Source: Flavobacteriales bacterium (lineage in GTDB: Bacteria; Bacteroidota; Bacteroidia; CAIKAF01). From it: DNA of 39,666 nt. Both the position numbers and the translations under genes were made by a program. Location of the stretch: NCBI GenBank assembly GCA_026936045.1, contig JAIXKU010000312.1:1-39666 (forward strand), in the 5' to 3' direction. The notes under the pieces are model-generated. The model worked only from the letters and a program-made list of their open reading frames with translations, ran no database searches and was not told the DNA's origin. This document shows, piece by piece, positions 16,775 to 25,489 of the stretch; within the stretch, counting starts at the first letter, position 1, and every line of letters starts with the position of its first letter.

Positions 16775-18448
16775 TTAAATATGAGATTCAGCCAATTCAA
16801 TCAAAGCTTTGGCTTCGGTATCCATTTTCTGCATGAGTTGGTCTGCCTGGCCTAACATCTCAGCCACAAATGCTTTGTCTTGAATAGAACGGATATTGAT
16901 TTTCACATTTAAATACGCACCTCGCATGGCGGCCTGCATACATATCACCCCTACGGCGCCGTCGGATACAGAACTTGGTAATCCTTTATGGATCATTGCT
17001 TCTGCTATGGGTAGTGCTTCATATACGGTTTGCATAACACGAAATGGAATTTCCGTAGCATATTTTGTTGCTTCTTGAATAGCGTTTTTACGGAACGCTT
17101 GCTCTTCAGCTGTTTGTTTTGGTAAACGAAAGGCTTCCAAAATTAAATTAAACGAAGCGGTGTCTTCGTCCACGAGATACAGAAGCCTAGAGGTTATCTG
17201 TTGTCCTTTCTCTGCCCATTTGGAAAAGTACATCCATTGGTCATCCCAGCCGCGTTTATGAGAAGAAAGGTTGGCAACCATTGTAGCTAATGACACACCA
17301 AATGCACCAACAACAGCGGATACGGATCCGCCACCCGGTGTGGGCGTTTCGGCGGATGTCTGATGACAAAACTCTTCAATGGAAAGCGAAACTAATTTCT
17401 GCCCTTGATCATCATCCAGCATATATTCTATAATCTTCTTCTTCGGATCAAAAGGCTTGAGGTCATCTAAGCCTAACGATTTTATGGCAATTTTTATCAG
17501 CTCTGCATCAGGCACACCGGTTGAACGTTGTTGCTTTTCCAAAAAGTATTTTCCGGCATCCAATAAACATTGTAAAGGAACAAGGCCAACCAGCTCTGAA
17601 CCTGTTACACGAATACCTCTGAGTCGTGCTTTCTCGCTTATTTCATCAAAAGCCTGATGAATGGATGTAACGGTGATATCTGTCAGGTTGGTGGATATTT
17701 GTGCAATCCCGTATTCATCAATGTACCAACCAATGGCCTTAACAGCTTTTAATGTGCCCGGGATGCGAATGGGTTCTCCGTTCTCGTCCAAAATATTTTT
17801 GCCTTTGGCATCAGTTTTAAATCTGCCAGCTTCTCTAACATCAAAAGCAATAGCATTTGCCCGACGCGTGCTGGTGGTATTGAGGTTGATGTTGTAGGCC
17901 ACCAAGAAATTTCTGGCAGCAATGGCGGTAGCGCCGTATTTCGGATTAAATACAGCTGGGCCAAAATCAGGTTTCCATTCGGGTGATGTTATTTTTTCCC
18001 CCAACCCTTCATATTCTCCGGCACGTACATCGGCTAGATTTTTACGAGCAGGGAATGTTGCTGCCATTTCATAGAAATAGCCTGACAAGTTTAACTCCTC
18101 ACCTACACGTTTCCCAAGCTTATGTGCCCATGTTACCACTTCATCCATGCTGATATTACGAATGGGAATAAGCGGGCATACATCGGTTGCACCCATACGC
18201 GGATGCTCCCCTTTATGCTTGGTCATATCTATCAATTCATGCGCTGTACGAATAGATCTAAAGGCTGCTTCAATAATCGGTTCAGGCTCACCAACAAATG
18301 TAAATACGGTTCGATTGGTCGCATAACCCGCATCAATATCAAGTAATTTAACCCCTTCAACAGAACGAATGGCATCGGCTATTTTATCTAAGATTTCTTT
18401 GTTTCTCCCTTCAGAGAAATTAGGAACACATTCTATTAATTGTTTCAT
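16775..18448 (-). CDS. ftcD: Bifunctional glutamate formimidoyltransferase / formimidoyl-THF cyclodeaminase
   Basis: I start at 18448 (MKQLIECVPNFSEGR), the family start; the longer frame to 18493 adds 15 unrelated residues. The product has 557 residues. Residues 1-330 are the transferase, with the tetrahydrofolate-binding opening and the catalytic-type His at H82 in HKGEHPRMGATD. Residues from about 365 are the cyclodeaminase (SAETPTPGGGSVSAVVGAFG). The two activities pass the formimino group of formiminoglutamate to THF and then release ammonia, the last steps of one histidine breakdown route. The two domains are fused as in animals. No other hut gene is in the window, so regulation with histidine use cannot be inferred. 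Length and motifs appear intact. Confidence 0.93.
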   Translation of the reverse strand: MKQLIECVPNFSEGRNKEILDKIADAIRSVEGVKLLDIDAGYATNRTVFTFVGEPEPIIEAAFRSIRTAHELIDMTKHKGEHPRMGATDVCPLIPIRNISMDEVVTWAHKLGKRVGEELNLSGYFYEMAATFPARKNLADVRAGEYEGLGEKITSPEWKPDFGPAVFNPKYGATAIAARNFLVAYNINLNTTSTRRANAIAFDVREAGRFKTDAKGKNILDENGEPIRIPGTLKAVKAIGWYIDEYGIAQISTNLTDITVTSIHQAFDEISEKARLRGIRVTGSELVGLVPLQCLLDAGKYFLEKQQRSTGVPDAELIKIAIKSLGLDDLKPFDPKKKIIEYMLDDDQGQKLVSLSIEEFCHQTSAETPTPGGGSVSAVVGAFGVSLATMVANLSSHKRGWDDQWMYFSKWAEKGQQITSRLLYLVDEDTASFNLILEAFRLPKQTAEEQAFRKNAIQEATKYATEIPFRVMQTVYEALPIAEAMIHKGLPSSVSDGAVGVICMQAAMRGAYLNVKINIRSIQDKAFVAEMLGQADQLMQKMDTEAKALIELAESHI

Positions 18449-18458
18449 ATTTTCTGAG

Positions 18459-18489
18459 TTTGCGACAAAGGTAAATTTATTTATCTTCA
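18459..18489 (+). promoter_or_regulatory. Predicted promoter of the PPAD-like gene (TTTG-N19-TATCTTCA)
   Basis: TTTG at 18459-18462, a 19-base spacer, then TATCTTCA at 18482-18489, matching the Bacteroidota TTTG-N19-TAnnTTTG pattern except for the last bases. The ATG follows at 18511. It overlaps the opposite ftcD box. Confidence 0.5.
18466..18473 (-). promoter_or_regulatory. Predicted ftcD -7 box (TACCTTTG)
   Basis: Read on the minus strand the box TACCTTTG fits TAnnTTTG exactly and ends 17 bases before the ftcD ATG. No clear -33 element is visible at 19-21 bases. It lies within the promoter of the divergent gene. Confidence 0.42.
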
Positions 18490-18510
18490 CCATAGATAAA
18501 GCCGATAATT

Positions 18511-20328
18511 ATGAAAAGAATTTACTACATTCTATGTCTTATATATTTAAGCCAGGGAGTATTTGCGCAAGAGCAAGTCATTTTGCCAAAAGGATTTGCG
18601 CCCGGTGAAGAATTGATGATGGATACATATTTACAGCAAGTATCTAATCCGTTTGAACAGTCAACAAGCATTACCACACCACCGGGCTTGCCTGTTCGTA
18701 CGGCTGCGCAATGGGAAGAAGTGCAGGCGCTGGTCATTACCTGGACAGGTTTTCCGGCTATCCTTCGTGAGATAGTGAGAGCTGCGCAGACAGAGTGTAA
18801 AGTGATTATTCATTGCAGTGATTCAAATGCCGTAAAAACAAATCTTACAAATTATGGTATTCCGCTCACGAATGTGATGTTTATAAAAGTTGCATTTAAT
18901 TCTATATGGATTCGTGACTATGGCGCTAATACCTGTTACTTGAATGATGTTGATTCGTTAATCTTGGTAGATTGGATGTACAACCGCCCCCGCCCAGCCG
19001 ATGATTTAGTGCCCGTAGCGTATGCTGATTTACTTGGTATTCCGCTTTTTCAAACCTATTCAGTGCCTAATAACTTAATGAATACAGGCGGGAATTGGAT
19101 GACGGATGGACTGGGTACAGCGTTTGCATCTAAGTTAGTGCTTGATGAAAACGATGGCAACGGCTCGTTTAGCTTATCCTATCCCAATCATACGGAATCG
19201 GAAATAGACCAAATCATTCAGGCGTATCATGGTGTCAACCGATATATCAAAATGGAGGTGTTGCCTTATGACGGTATTCATCATATTGATATGCACATGA
19301 AATTACTGGATGAAGAAACGTTATTAGTAGGTCAGTTTCCGGACGGTATATCAGATGGGCCGCAAATGGAAGCGAACTTACAATATGTGCTTAGTAATTT
19401 TCAATCATCCTTTAACACACCTTATAAAGTACTACGTGTGCCGATGCCACCCAGTACAGGTGGGAGTTATCCGGGCGCTCCCTATGGCAATGCATCATAC
19501 CGCAATTATTCAAATTTTGTGATTGTAAATAAAACAATCATTATGCCGATCTATCAGGAGAAATATGATACGACCGCCATTCGTGTGATACGAGAAAACA
19601 TGCCGGGTTATCGCATTGTGACTATTGATGCCGATGATGCCAATGGCAACCCTGATTTGAATCAAAATATTATTGTACAAGGCGGTGTGATCCATTGTAT
19701 AACACATTTAGTTGGCGTAAAAAATCCTTTGCGTATCGTACACAATGATTTAGATAACACCTTTGACGTCGTTAATCCGTATGCTGTGGATGCCATCATA
19801 CAACATAAATCTGGTATCGCATCTGCTGAGGTTCTTTGGCGAACAGATACCACACAACCATATTTATCGGCACCGATGACATTGACCGATGCTGCGAATG
19901 CAATCTGGACAGGTTATATCCCTGCACAACCGGCTGCAACGACTGTTTATTATTATATACATGCTACCGCTGTGAGCGGTAAAGAGCAAGTAAGACCAAT
20001 GCCTGCGCCTGCCGGCTATTGGTCATTTAACGTCATGGGTAATGCCGATATAGAAGAGACTGTTTCATCGTCCGTTTTTCAAACACCGCTTTATCCCAAT
20101 CCGTCAAAAGGGATTACTTGCATACCAACCTATTCCTATCAGGAAGGGGATGTGCATGTGTTTGTGCGGGATATACATGGCCGTCTGATTGAAAGTATTT
20201 ATAACGGTCATGTTACGACCGGCGAACGAAATTTCTTTGTCAATACGAGACATTACACACCCGGTATTTACACCATCACCTATCAGAGCCGGAGCACGGT
20301 TCTAACACAAAAACTGATTGTGAAGTAG
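18511..20328 (+). CDS. Secreted peptidylarginine deiminase (PPAD-like) with T9SS type A sorting domain
   Basis: The product has 605 residues. A signal peptide ends in VFA followed by Gln. The catalytic domain (about 60-420) is of the PAD_porph/agmatine deiminase fold; residues lining up with Porphyromonas gingivalis PPAD are D136 (WIRDYG), H258 and D260 (HHIDMH), N335, and the nucleophile C396 (GVIHCITH). The YNRPRP segment (R159, R161) matches the PPAD arginines that hold the C-terminal carboxylate of the substrate, and TGGNWMTDG is also shared. An Ig-like domain (about 425-515) and a T9SS type A domain (about 525-605, LYPNPSKG ... PGIYTITY ... KLIVK) follow, as in PPAD. Expected activity: conversion of peptide, probably C-terminal, arginine to citrulline outside the cell. 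A secreted agmatine deiminase is the alternative. Confidence 0.87.
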   Translation: MKRIYYILCLIYLSQGVFAQEQVILPKGFAPGEELMMDTYLQQVSNPFEQSTSITTPPGLPVRTAAQWEEVQALVITWTGFPAILREIVRAAQTECKVIIHCSDSNAVKTNLTNYGIPLTNVMFIKVAFNSIWIRDYGANTCYLNDVDSLILVDWMYNRPRPADDLVPVAYADLLGIPLFQTYSVPNNLMNTGGNWMTDGLGTAFASKLVLDENDGNGSFSLSYPNHTESEIDQIIQAYHGVNRYIKMEVLPYDGIHHIDMHMKLLDEETLLVGQFPDGISDGPQMEANLQYVLSNFQSSFNTPYKVLRVPMPPSTGGSYPGAPYGNASYRNYSNFVIVNKTIIMPIYQEKYDTTAIRVIRENMPGYRIVTIDADDANGNPDLNQNIIVQGGVIHCITHLVGVKNPLRIVHNDLDNTFDVVNPYAVDAIIQHKSGIASAEVLWRTDTTQPYLSAPMTLTDAANAIWTGYIPAQPAATTVYYYIHATAVSGKEQVRPMPAPAGYWSFNVMGNADIEETVSSSVFQTPLYPNPSKGITCIPTYSYQEGDVHVFVRDIHGRLIESIYNGHVTTGERNFFVNTRHYTPGIYTITYQSRSTVLTQKLIVK

Positions 20329-20341
20329 TCGAGACATTGTT

Positions 20342-21109
20342 ATGAAAAAAATCATCAGTTATAATGTAAACGGTTTACGCTCGGCATTAACTAAAGGGTT
20401 GGCCGATTGGATTAAAGCAGCGGACCCGGATATTTTATGCTTACAGGAAATTAAAGTAACGCCTGAACAGTTGCCAATAGATTTTTTTGAAGAGTTAGGT
20501 TATTATGCATATTGGTATCCGGCAAAGAAAAAAGGATACAGCGGCGTAGCGCTCTTATCAAAGCAAGAACCCAAGCATGTGACATATGGCTGCAATATCA
20601 AAGCGTATGATGAAGAAGGGCGCATCATACGGGCTGATTTTGATACGTTTAGTGTAATGTCGGTGTATTTTCCTTCCGGTACATCGGGTGATCATCGTCA
20701 GGATTTTAAGTATCGTTTCCTAGATGATTTTCTTACCTATATTCAGACGTTAAGACAATCGTATGCCCATTTAATCATTGCCGGTGATATCAATATCTGT
20801 CATAAGGAAATAGATATTCATAATCCGGTTTCAAATAAAAATTCCACCGGCTTTTTGCCACCTGAAAGAGCATGGGTAACCGCTTTTCTTGAAATGGGAT
20901 TTATAGATTCTTTCCGTGCTTTTCATCCTGAGCCCCATCAATATACATGGTGGAGTTTTAGGCATAATGCCAGAAAACAAAATAAAGGCTGGCGCATTGA
21001 CTATCAATTTGTATCCGACACGCTTAAAAATAAGATGCGGCATGCAGCCATTTTATCTGAAGCCCATCATTCGGATCATTGCCCGATTTTATTGGAGATG
21101 GCGGTATGA
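20342..21109 (+). CDS. xth: Exodeoxyribonuclease III / AP endonuclease
   Basis: The product has 255 residues, the usual length of the ExoIII/APE1 family. The family order is clear: ISYNVNGLRSA at the N-terminus, LCLQEIK with the metal-binding Glu, the GDINICHKEID segment with catalytic Asp, WRIDYQF and the final SDHCPI with the catalytic His-Asp pair. It nicks DNA at abasic sites and degrades one strand from 3' ends. It starts 13 bases after the PPAD-like gene, so it may be co-transcribed, but I see no functional tie. Closest relatives in this phylum are annotated as xth or exoA. Confidence 0.94.
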   Translation: MKKIISYNVNGLRSALTKGLADWIKAADPDILCLQEIKVTPEQLPIDFFEELGYYAYWYPAKKKGYSGVALLSKQEPKHVTYGCNIKAYDEEGRIIRADFDTFSVMSVYFPSGTSGDHRQDFKYRFLDDFLTYIQTLRQSYAHLIIAGDINICHKEIDIHNPVSNKNSTGFLPPERAWVTAFLEMGFIDSFRAFHPEPHQYTWWSFRHNARKQNKGWRIDYQFVSDTLKNKMRHAAILSEAHHSDHCPILLEMAV

Positions 21110-21258
21110 GTATATATTATATTCTTGAAGAAACGGCCTTCTCGCAGATATAATTGATACCATTACATCTGTTCTATGCTTGTATTAGGATTAGAGGATG
21201 TATATCTTCCTTTTTGTCCGGCGCTTTACAGCATTTTATCAACACCAAGCTTAGCAAC

Positions 21259-23679
21259 TTACTTTTTCCACTTCAATCGTAAGCTGTTACTTACCACACT
21301 TACGCTGCTTAATGCCATGGCAGCACCAGCTATCATCGGATTCAATAGAAAGCCATTTATCGGATAGAGAACGCCCGCTGCAATAGGGATACCAATGAGG
21401 TTGTAAATAAAGGCCCAAAACAGGTTTTGTTTAATGGCAGCAACCGTTTGTTTTGATAGTTTTATGGCTTGAGGAATTTTGGTCAAATCAGAAGAAATGA
21501 TGGTCATTTTGGCCACATCCATCGCAATGTCGGAACCTTTACCCATGGCGATACTTACATCAGCCGTGGACAAGGCGATACTGTCGTTGATGCCATCGCC
21601 AACCATAGCTACAATGTTTCCTCTCTCTTGTAATGCTTTTACAAAATCGGCTTTATGCTGTGGCAAGACCTCTGCTTTGTAATGGCCGATACCGGTCTGT
21701 TCTGCAATGGCTTTGGCCGTGGCTTCGTTATCACCTGTAAGCATGTATAAATCAATGCCCATTGCTTGTAATGCCTTAATGGCTTGCGCTGATGTGTCTT
21801 TGATTTTGTCGGAAATAGCTAATACGGAAAGGGCTTGTTTACTGTCTGAAAACCAGATCACGGTTTTGAATTGTTTACTCCACTCATCCGCTTGTTGTTG
21901 CAGCATGTCAGCTATACCAATATGATTCTCAATCAATAATTTTTTATTACCGACGAAATAAATTTCATTATTAAAATTTGCTTTTACACCTTGGCCGGTA
22001 ATACTTTCGAAGTTTTCAACTTTGGAAAGGTAAGAAACTTTGGAAAGGTAAGAAACTACCGCATTCGCCAATGGATGTTCCGATTGCTTCTCGATGCTGA
22101 AAAGAATGGTCTTTGCGCTATCGTCATTATGCAGCCATTGTATGCCGGTTACTTCTGGTTTGCCTTCGGTAATGGTTCCGGTTTTATCCAAAATAACAGC
22201 GTTTACTTTCTTGGCTAATTCTAAACTTTCGGCATCTTTAATTAGAATACCTTTCTCGGCGCCTTTCCCAATGCCTACCATAATGGCCGTAGGTGTGGCT
22301 AATCCCAAAGCACAGGGGCAAGCAATGATTAAAACCGTTATTGCTGCTAACAAGCCATGCACCAGGCCGTTTTCGCCACCTAGAATGATCCATAGAATGA
22401 ACGTTGTCATCGCTGTTCCTATCACCGTGGGCACAAAAACACCGGCAATTTTATCAACCAATCTTTGTACAGGAGCTTTACTCCCTTGGGCATCTTGCAC
22501 CATTCTGATGATTTGGGCCAGCATGGTTTCTTTACCCACTTTCATCGCCTTGAACCGGAAACTGCCTTTTTGGTTGATAGTACTGGCAAATACTTTTTCG
22601 TTTTCTTTTTTCAGCACCGGTAGAGGTTCGCCGCTCAACATGCTTTCGTCCACATACGAACTGCCGGAAACAACCAGACCGTCTACCGCTATCTTTTCAC
22701 CCGGTTTGACTAAAATCAGATCATCCGCACGTACCTCTTCAATGGGTATTTCTTTTTCTGTGCCGTCAGCTTGTACCACAAACGCGGTTTGGGGTTGTAG
22801 ACCCATGAGCTTTTTAATGGCAGAAGAGGTATTGCTTTTGGCTTTTTCTTCTAATAATTTGCCTAAAAGAATAAAGGCGATGATAACGGCTGCCGCTTCA
22901 AAATACATATGCGCCTCTAACCCGCGTTGTTGCCAAAATTCAGGGATCAATATATTAAATACGCTGAATATGTAGGCAATGCCCGTACTCGACGCCACCA
23001 AAGTATCCATGTTAACAGAACGGTGTTTCGCCTGTTTCCACGTATTGATAAAAAAACCTCGTCCCAACCAAAGCACAACGGGTGTAGCTAATGCCCACAT
23101 TATTTCATTTGCATAAGGCATATCCATAAAAAACATACCAATCACCATGATAGGAAAGGATATAATGATGGCCCAAATCGTTTTCTTCTTTAAGGTTTTA
23201 ACCGCTTTTTCATGAATGGATTCCAGGGTTTCTTGTTGTTTGGTCTCATTCTCAACCAATAAATCGTAACCGGCGGATTGCACTGCTTTTTGTAGCTGTG
23301 CCGTATCGGTCATGTTAGGTAGGTATTCTACCGTAAGGTTACCTGTTGCAAAATTGACTTCAGCTGCTATAACGCCCAACTGCGCCTGCGTAACTGTTTG
23401 TACACTGCCGGCACAAGAAGCGCAAGACATACCCAAGACAGGGAATGTTTTTTTTACTGTTACAACGCTATAGCCTAAGCTTTGAATGGCTTTTATAGCT
23501 TCTGCCACAACCTCATGATTCTCTACGATGATTGCGGCCCTGCGGTTGTTCAGCTCAACCTTGTGGCTCTCAATGCCCTTTACGCCTGCTAGTCCCTTAT
23601 CAACGATTAACGCACAATGCTCGCTGTCCATATTTCCCAATGGAAGGTAGATTACCTCATTCTGTTTATCTGTTGTCAT
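21259..23679 (-). CDS. copA: Copper-translocating P1B-type ATPase
   Basis: The product has 806 residues. Two N-terminal heavy-metal domains are present: the first has lost one ligand (GNMDSEHC, only C22), the second is intact (GMSCASC, C86 and C89). Then come eight TM segments with the CPC ion site (ACPCALGLA), DKTGT phosphorylation site, SEHPLA, GDGIND, and the YN and M-x-x-S-S patterns in the last two helices, which mark Cu(+)-exporting P1B-1 enzymes. It pumps Cu(+) or Ag(+) out of the cytoplasm. An exact 18-bp duplication lies in the nucleotide-binding domain (22019-22054). No copZ or copper regulator is adjacent, but a Cys/His-rich envelope cassette lies 1.8 kb further on the same strand. 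Confidence 0.95.
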   Translation of the reverse strand: MTTDKQNEVIYLPLGNMDSEHCALIVDKGLAGVKGIESHKVELNNRRAAIIVENHEVVAEAIKAIQSLGYSVVTVKKTFPVLGMSCASCAGSVQTVTQAQLGVIAAEVNFATGNLTVEYLPNMTDTAQLQKAVQSAGYDLLVENETKQQETLESIHEKAVKTLKKKTIWAIIISFPIMVIGMFFMDMPYANEIMWALATPVVLWLGRGFFINTWKQAKHRSVNMDTLVASSTGIAYIFSVFNILIPEFWQQRGLEAHMYFEAAAVIIAFILLGKLLEEKAKSNTSSAIKKLMGLQPQTAFVVQADGTEKEIPIEEVRADDLILVKPGEKIAVDGLVVSGSSYVDESMLSGEPLPVLKKENEKVFASTINQKGSFRFKAMKVGKETMLAQIIRMVQDAQGSKAPVQRLVDKIAGVFVPTVIGTAMTTFILWIILGGENGLVHGLLAAITVLIIACPCALGLATPTAIMVGIGKGAEKGILIKDAESLELAKKVNAVILDKTGTITEGKPEVTGIQWLHNDDSAKTILFSIEKQSEHPLANAVVSYLSKVSYLSKVENFESITGQGVKANFNNEIYFVGNKKLLIENHIGIADMLQQQADEWSKQFKTVIWFSDSKQALSVLAISDKIKDTSAQAIKALQAMGIDLYMLTGDNEATAKAIAEQTGIGHYKAEVLPQHKADFVKALQERGNIVAMVGDGINDSIALSTADVSIAMGKGSDIAMDVAKMTIISSDLTKIPQAIKLSKQTVAAIKQNLFWAFIYNLIGIPIAAGVLYPINGFLLNPMIAGAAMALSSVSVVSNSLRLKWKK
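22019..22054. repeat. Exact 18-bp tandem duplication inside copA
   Basis: Two perfect copies of ACTTTGGAAAGGTAAGAA at 22019-22036 and 22037-22054. In the protein this duplicates SYLSKV (about residues 542-553) in frame, in the nucleotide-binding domain between the HP segment and the start of the conserved GQGV strand. The identity of the copies suggests a recent slippage event. Confidence 0.95.
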
Positions 23680-23765
23680 GATCCTATAACAATTATGCAG
23701 ATACTAAGTTCGTCATTTAATCAGTGGGAGATGATAGAGTTTGGTACTTGTGCAGCATCTCATTG

Positions 23766-24128
23766 TTAAATTCCCTGAAACACAAATGGCTCACTTTCGA
23801 TAAACTTATCAGACGTTTCGCCTGCGTAAACTTGTTGTTCGTTCAGAGGGAGCTTTTTTACTTTTCCTGTTTTGGGACTGAAATCCATTTTTTTCAGATC
23901 TACCCAAACGGTATTTTGCCCGGTTTTCCCATCCCTTTGCATACCACGATGGAATTGCCATAAGTTTGCCGGAATATCCATTGAGAAGTCCATACTTCGA
24001 GCAGTAATGACAATACCGTTCGACCCTTTATATACAATTCTAGTACAGGCTTCTGTCCTGATTGTAATTGGAGATATGGCTATCAATATGACGACCGATA
24101 AAGCGATGTTTGGGAATAAAAGTTTCAT
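23766..24128 (-). pseudogene. Internally deleted linear amide C-N hydrolase (choloylglycine hydrolase family)
   Basis: The 120-residue frame joins the two ends of an enzyme that is normally about 330-360 residues. Residues 1-27 are a signal peptide; C28 in EACTRIVY would be the N-terminal nucleophile Cys of this Ntn-hydrolase family (bile salt hydrolases, penicillin V acylases). NGIVITARSMDF and NLWQFHRG are the family's start. From about residue 71 the sequence jumps to the C-terminal strands (NTVWVDLKKMDF, KLPLNEQQVYAGETSDKF). About 230 central residues are missing but the frame is kept; the junction is near 23913-23918. The central substrate-binding and catalytic Asn/Arg segments are gone, so activity is unlikely. 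A new mini-protein with a signal peptide cannot be excluded. Confidence 0.8.
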
Positions 24129-24676
24129 ACTTATTTTATTTTAAGGAGATTACTTATTCTTTGATTGCATTGGTATTGTACGTAACTAACGGTTTGGCGA
24201 GTTGATGCAGGTAGAGTATTCTAGTACTACACTAGAGTCGAAAAACGGTACTTCAATTATACGAAAAAAGGACAATAGAAGTATGCCAGCTGCCATTGCA
24301 CCAAACCCTTGTTCAAGCATAACCTACGATGGTGTTGTCTGCTTAAACCCTACAATTTCAAACAAATATAGCAACTTTGCCTTTTATCAAAAAATAATAT
24401 GAGAGGTAACACCATTTCTTTAAACCCACTGAATGAGAGTAGAGATTGTTAAGTAGAAAAGACTATGCAGTGGTGTGTAGTTGGTGAATGTAGAAGAGTT
24501 GCCTTTGAAATTCAGATTGACAATGTTTCTTTTCTTCTGCCAGTAACTGTGCTTTCTGTATGTTTTAACCTCGTCGTCTAAGGGGAGCACAACTCTAGAT
24601 TCTCTAAAGCCGTTTTGGGAACAACGATTCGTTTATCCGTTTGCCGCTTTGGGAGTTTCCTAAAATAGGAAATGAG
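24129..24676. other. About 550 bp without a supported gene
   Basis: No frame in this stretch has convincing coding signals; the one of 66 codons at 24202-24402 (+) lacks any recognisable pattern. On the minus strand, 24420-24640 reads in two frames with plausible but unrecognised sequence interrupted by a stop (TDKRIVVPKTALENLE, then VLPLDDEVKTYRKHSYWQKK in another frame), so it could be gene debris. A small palindrome, TTTCCTA-AAA-TAGGAAA (24656-24672), lies next to the psd stop. An AACGGTTTGGCGA motif is at about 24188. Confidence 0.5.
24656..24672. terminator. Short palindrome beside the psd stop
   Basis: A 7-bp perfect stem with a three-base loop, 4 bases downstream of the psd stop on the minus strand. 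No T tract. It may end the psd transcript, but the stem is short and AT-rich. Confidence 0.3.
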
Positions 24677-25330
24677 CTACAGCTCCGCTATAATGGTTTG
24701 GCTACCTTTCACCGAAGCATTCAGTATTACCTTGATCTTTGCATCTAAAGGCAAGAACAAATCCACGCGCGAACCAAACTTTATAAAACCAAGCTCGTCT
24801 CCTTGTTTTACTTCCGCCTGCGGCTTTACATAGCAACAAATCTTACGCGCTAAAATGCCGGCAATCTGCCTTACTAAAATTTTTGATCCATCCGTACGCT
24901 GAATAACCGTTGTGCTGCGTTCATTCTCAGTAGATGATTTCGGATGCCAGGCTATAAGGTATTTGCCCGGATGATAGGCAAAATACTCTATAACACCCGA
25001 AACGGGATACCAGTTCTTATGTATATTAAACGGACTCATGAATATGGAAACCTGTATCACATCCGCTTGTAGATATTCTGTTTCTCTCGTCTTTTCTATG
25101 ACTACAACCTTGCCATCAGCCGGTGCTATAACCAGGTTTTCACCTAATAAAGGTTCTCGATGCGGCAACCTGAAGAATTGTAAGAGAATAATAAATACTA
25201 ATAAGCAAAAGCTGCTCATAATAATTGTCAGCCAAAGGTTGGTTTTCAGCATATACAAGGCGGCGGTTGTCAATACCCAAATTATAAAGCTGACGAATAG
25301 CCACGTACGTCCTTCTCTATGAATGCCCAT
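24677..25330 (-). CDS. psd: Phosphatidylserine decarboxylase proenzyme (archaetidylserine-decarboxylase-like short type)
   Basis: The product has 217 residues, typical of the short PSD type. Two hydrophobic segments (about 10-50) anchor it to the cytoplasmic membrane. IAPADGKVV, the SIFMSPFNIHKNWYPV segment, YHPGKYLIAW and the ERST segment are family motifs. The self-cleavage site is G186-S187 in KFGSRVDL; Ser becomes the pyruvoyl group. It turns phosphatidylserine into phosphatidylethanolamine. The start IHREGRTWL is typical of this short type. No pss gene is beside it here. It lies after a terminator of the upstream cassette, so it is probably transcribed on its own. Confidence 0.93.
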   Translation of the reverse strand: MGIHREGRTWLFVSFIIWVLTTAALYMLKTNLWLTIIMSSFCLLVFIILLQFFRLPHREPLLGENLVIAPADGKVVVIEKTRETEYLQADVIQVSIFMSPFNIHKNWYPVSGVIEYFAYHPGKYLIAWHPKSSTENERSTTVIQRTDGSKILVRQIAGILARKICCYVKPQAEVKQGDELGFIKFGSRVDLFLPLDAKIKVILNASVKGSQTIIAEL

Positions 25331-25390
25331 ATTCGTTATTTACGGGTAAAATTATACAAATCTCTGAGTTTAGATACTGTTTTTCTAGAA

Positions 25391-25429
25391 AAAACAGAGA
25401 GACATAACTGCGCTATGCCCCTCTGTTTT
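25391..25429 (-). terminator. Strong minus-strand terminator after the envelope metal cassette
   Basis: Read on the minus strand, a 16-base arm (AAAACAGAGGGGCATA), a seven-base loop and a 16-base arm (TATGTCTCTCTGTTTT) pair fully if two G-U wobbles are allowed, and the right arm continues into a run of six T. On the plus strand the two wobble positions would be A-C mismatches. It lies 61 bases after the lipoprotein stop. Confidence 0.78.
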
Positions 25430-25489
25430 AAACCACCCTTATGAAAGTTGTACGACAGACGCTAGGTCTGTTCTTATGCTTATTATCGG

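Noticed and set aside
18511-20328. Deiminase considered as an ordinary agmatine deiminase
   Set aside because: It has a signal peptide, a downstream Ig-like domain, a T9SS sorting domain and the PPAD-type YNRPRP segment, which cytoplasmic agmatine deiminases lack.
22094-22975. A 293-codon frame on the plus strand inside copA
   Set aside because: It is antisense to a conserved ATPase whose motifs are all intact, and its translation resembles no protein.
23766-24128. Short C-N hydrolase frame considered as an intact small gene
   Set aside because: Its two halves match the two ends of a family three times longer, with the central catalytic region absent.
24185-24210. An AACGGTTTGGCGA motif considered as a recombination-site or integron-type repeat
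   Set aside because: It occurs only once in the window, has no partner core site nearby, and does not fit the attC core pattern.
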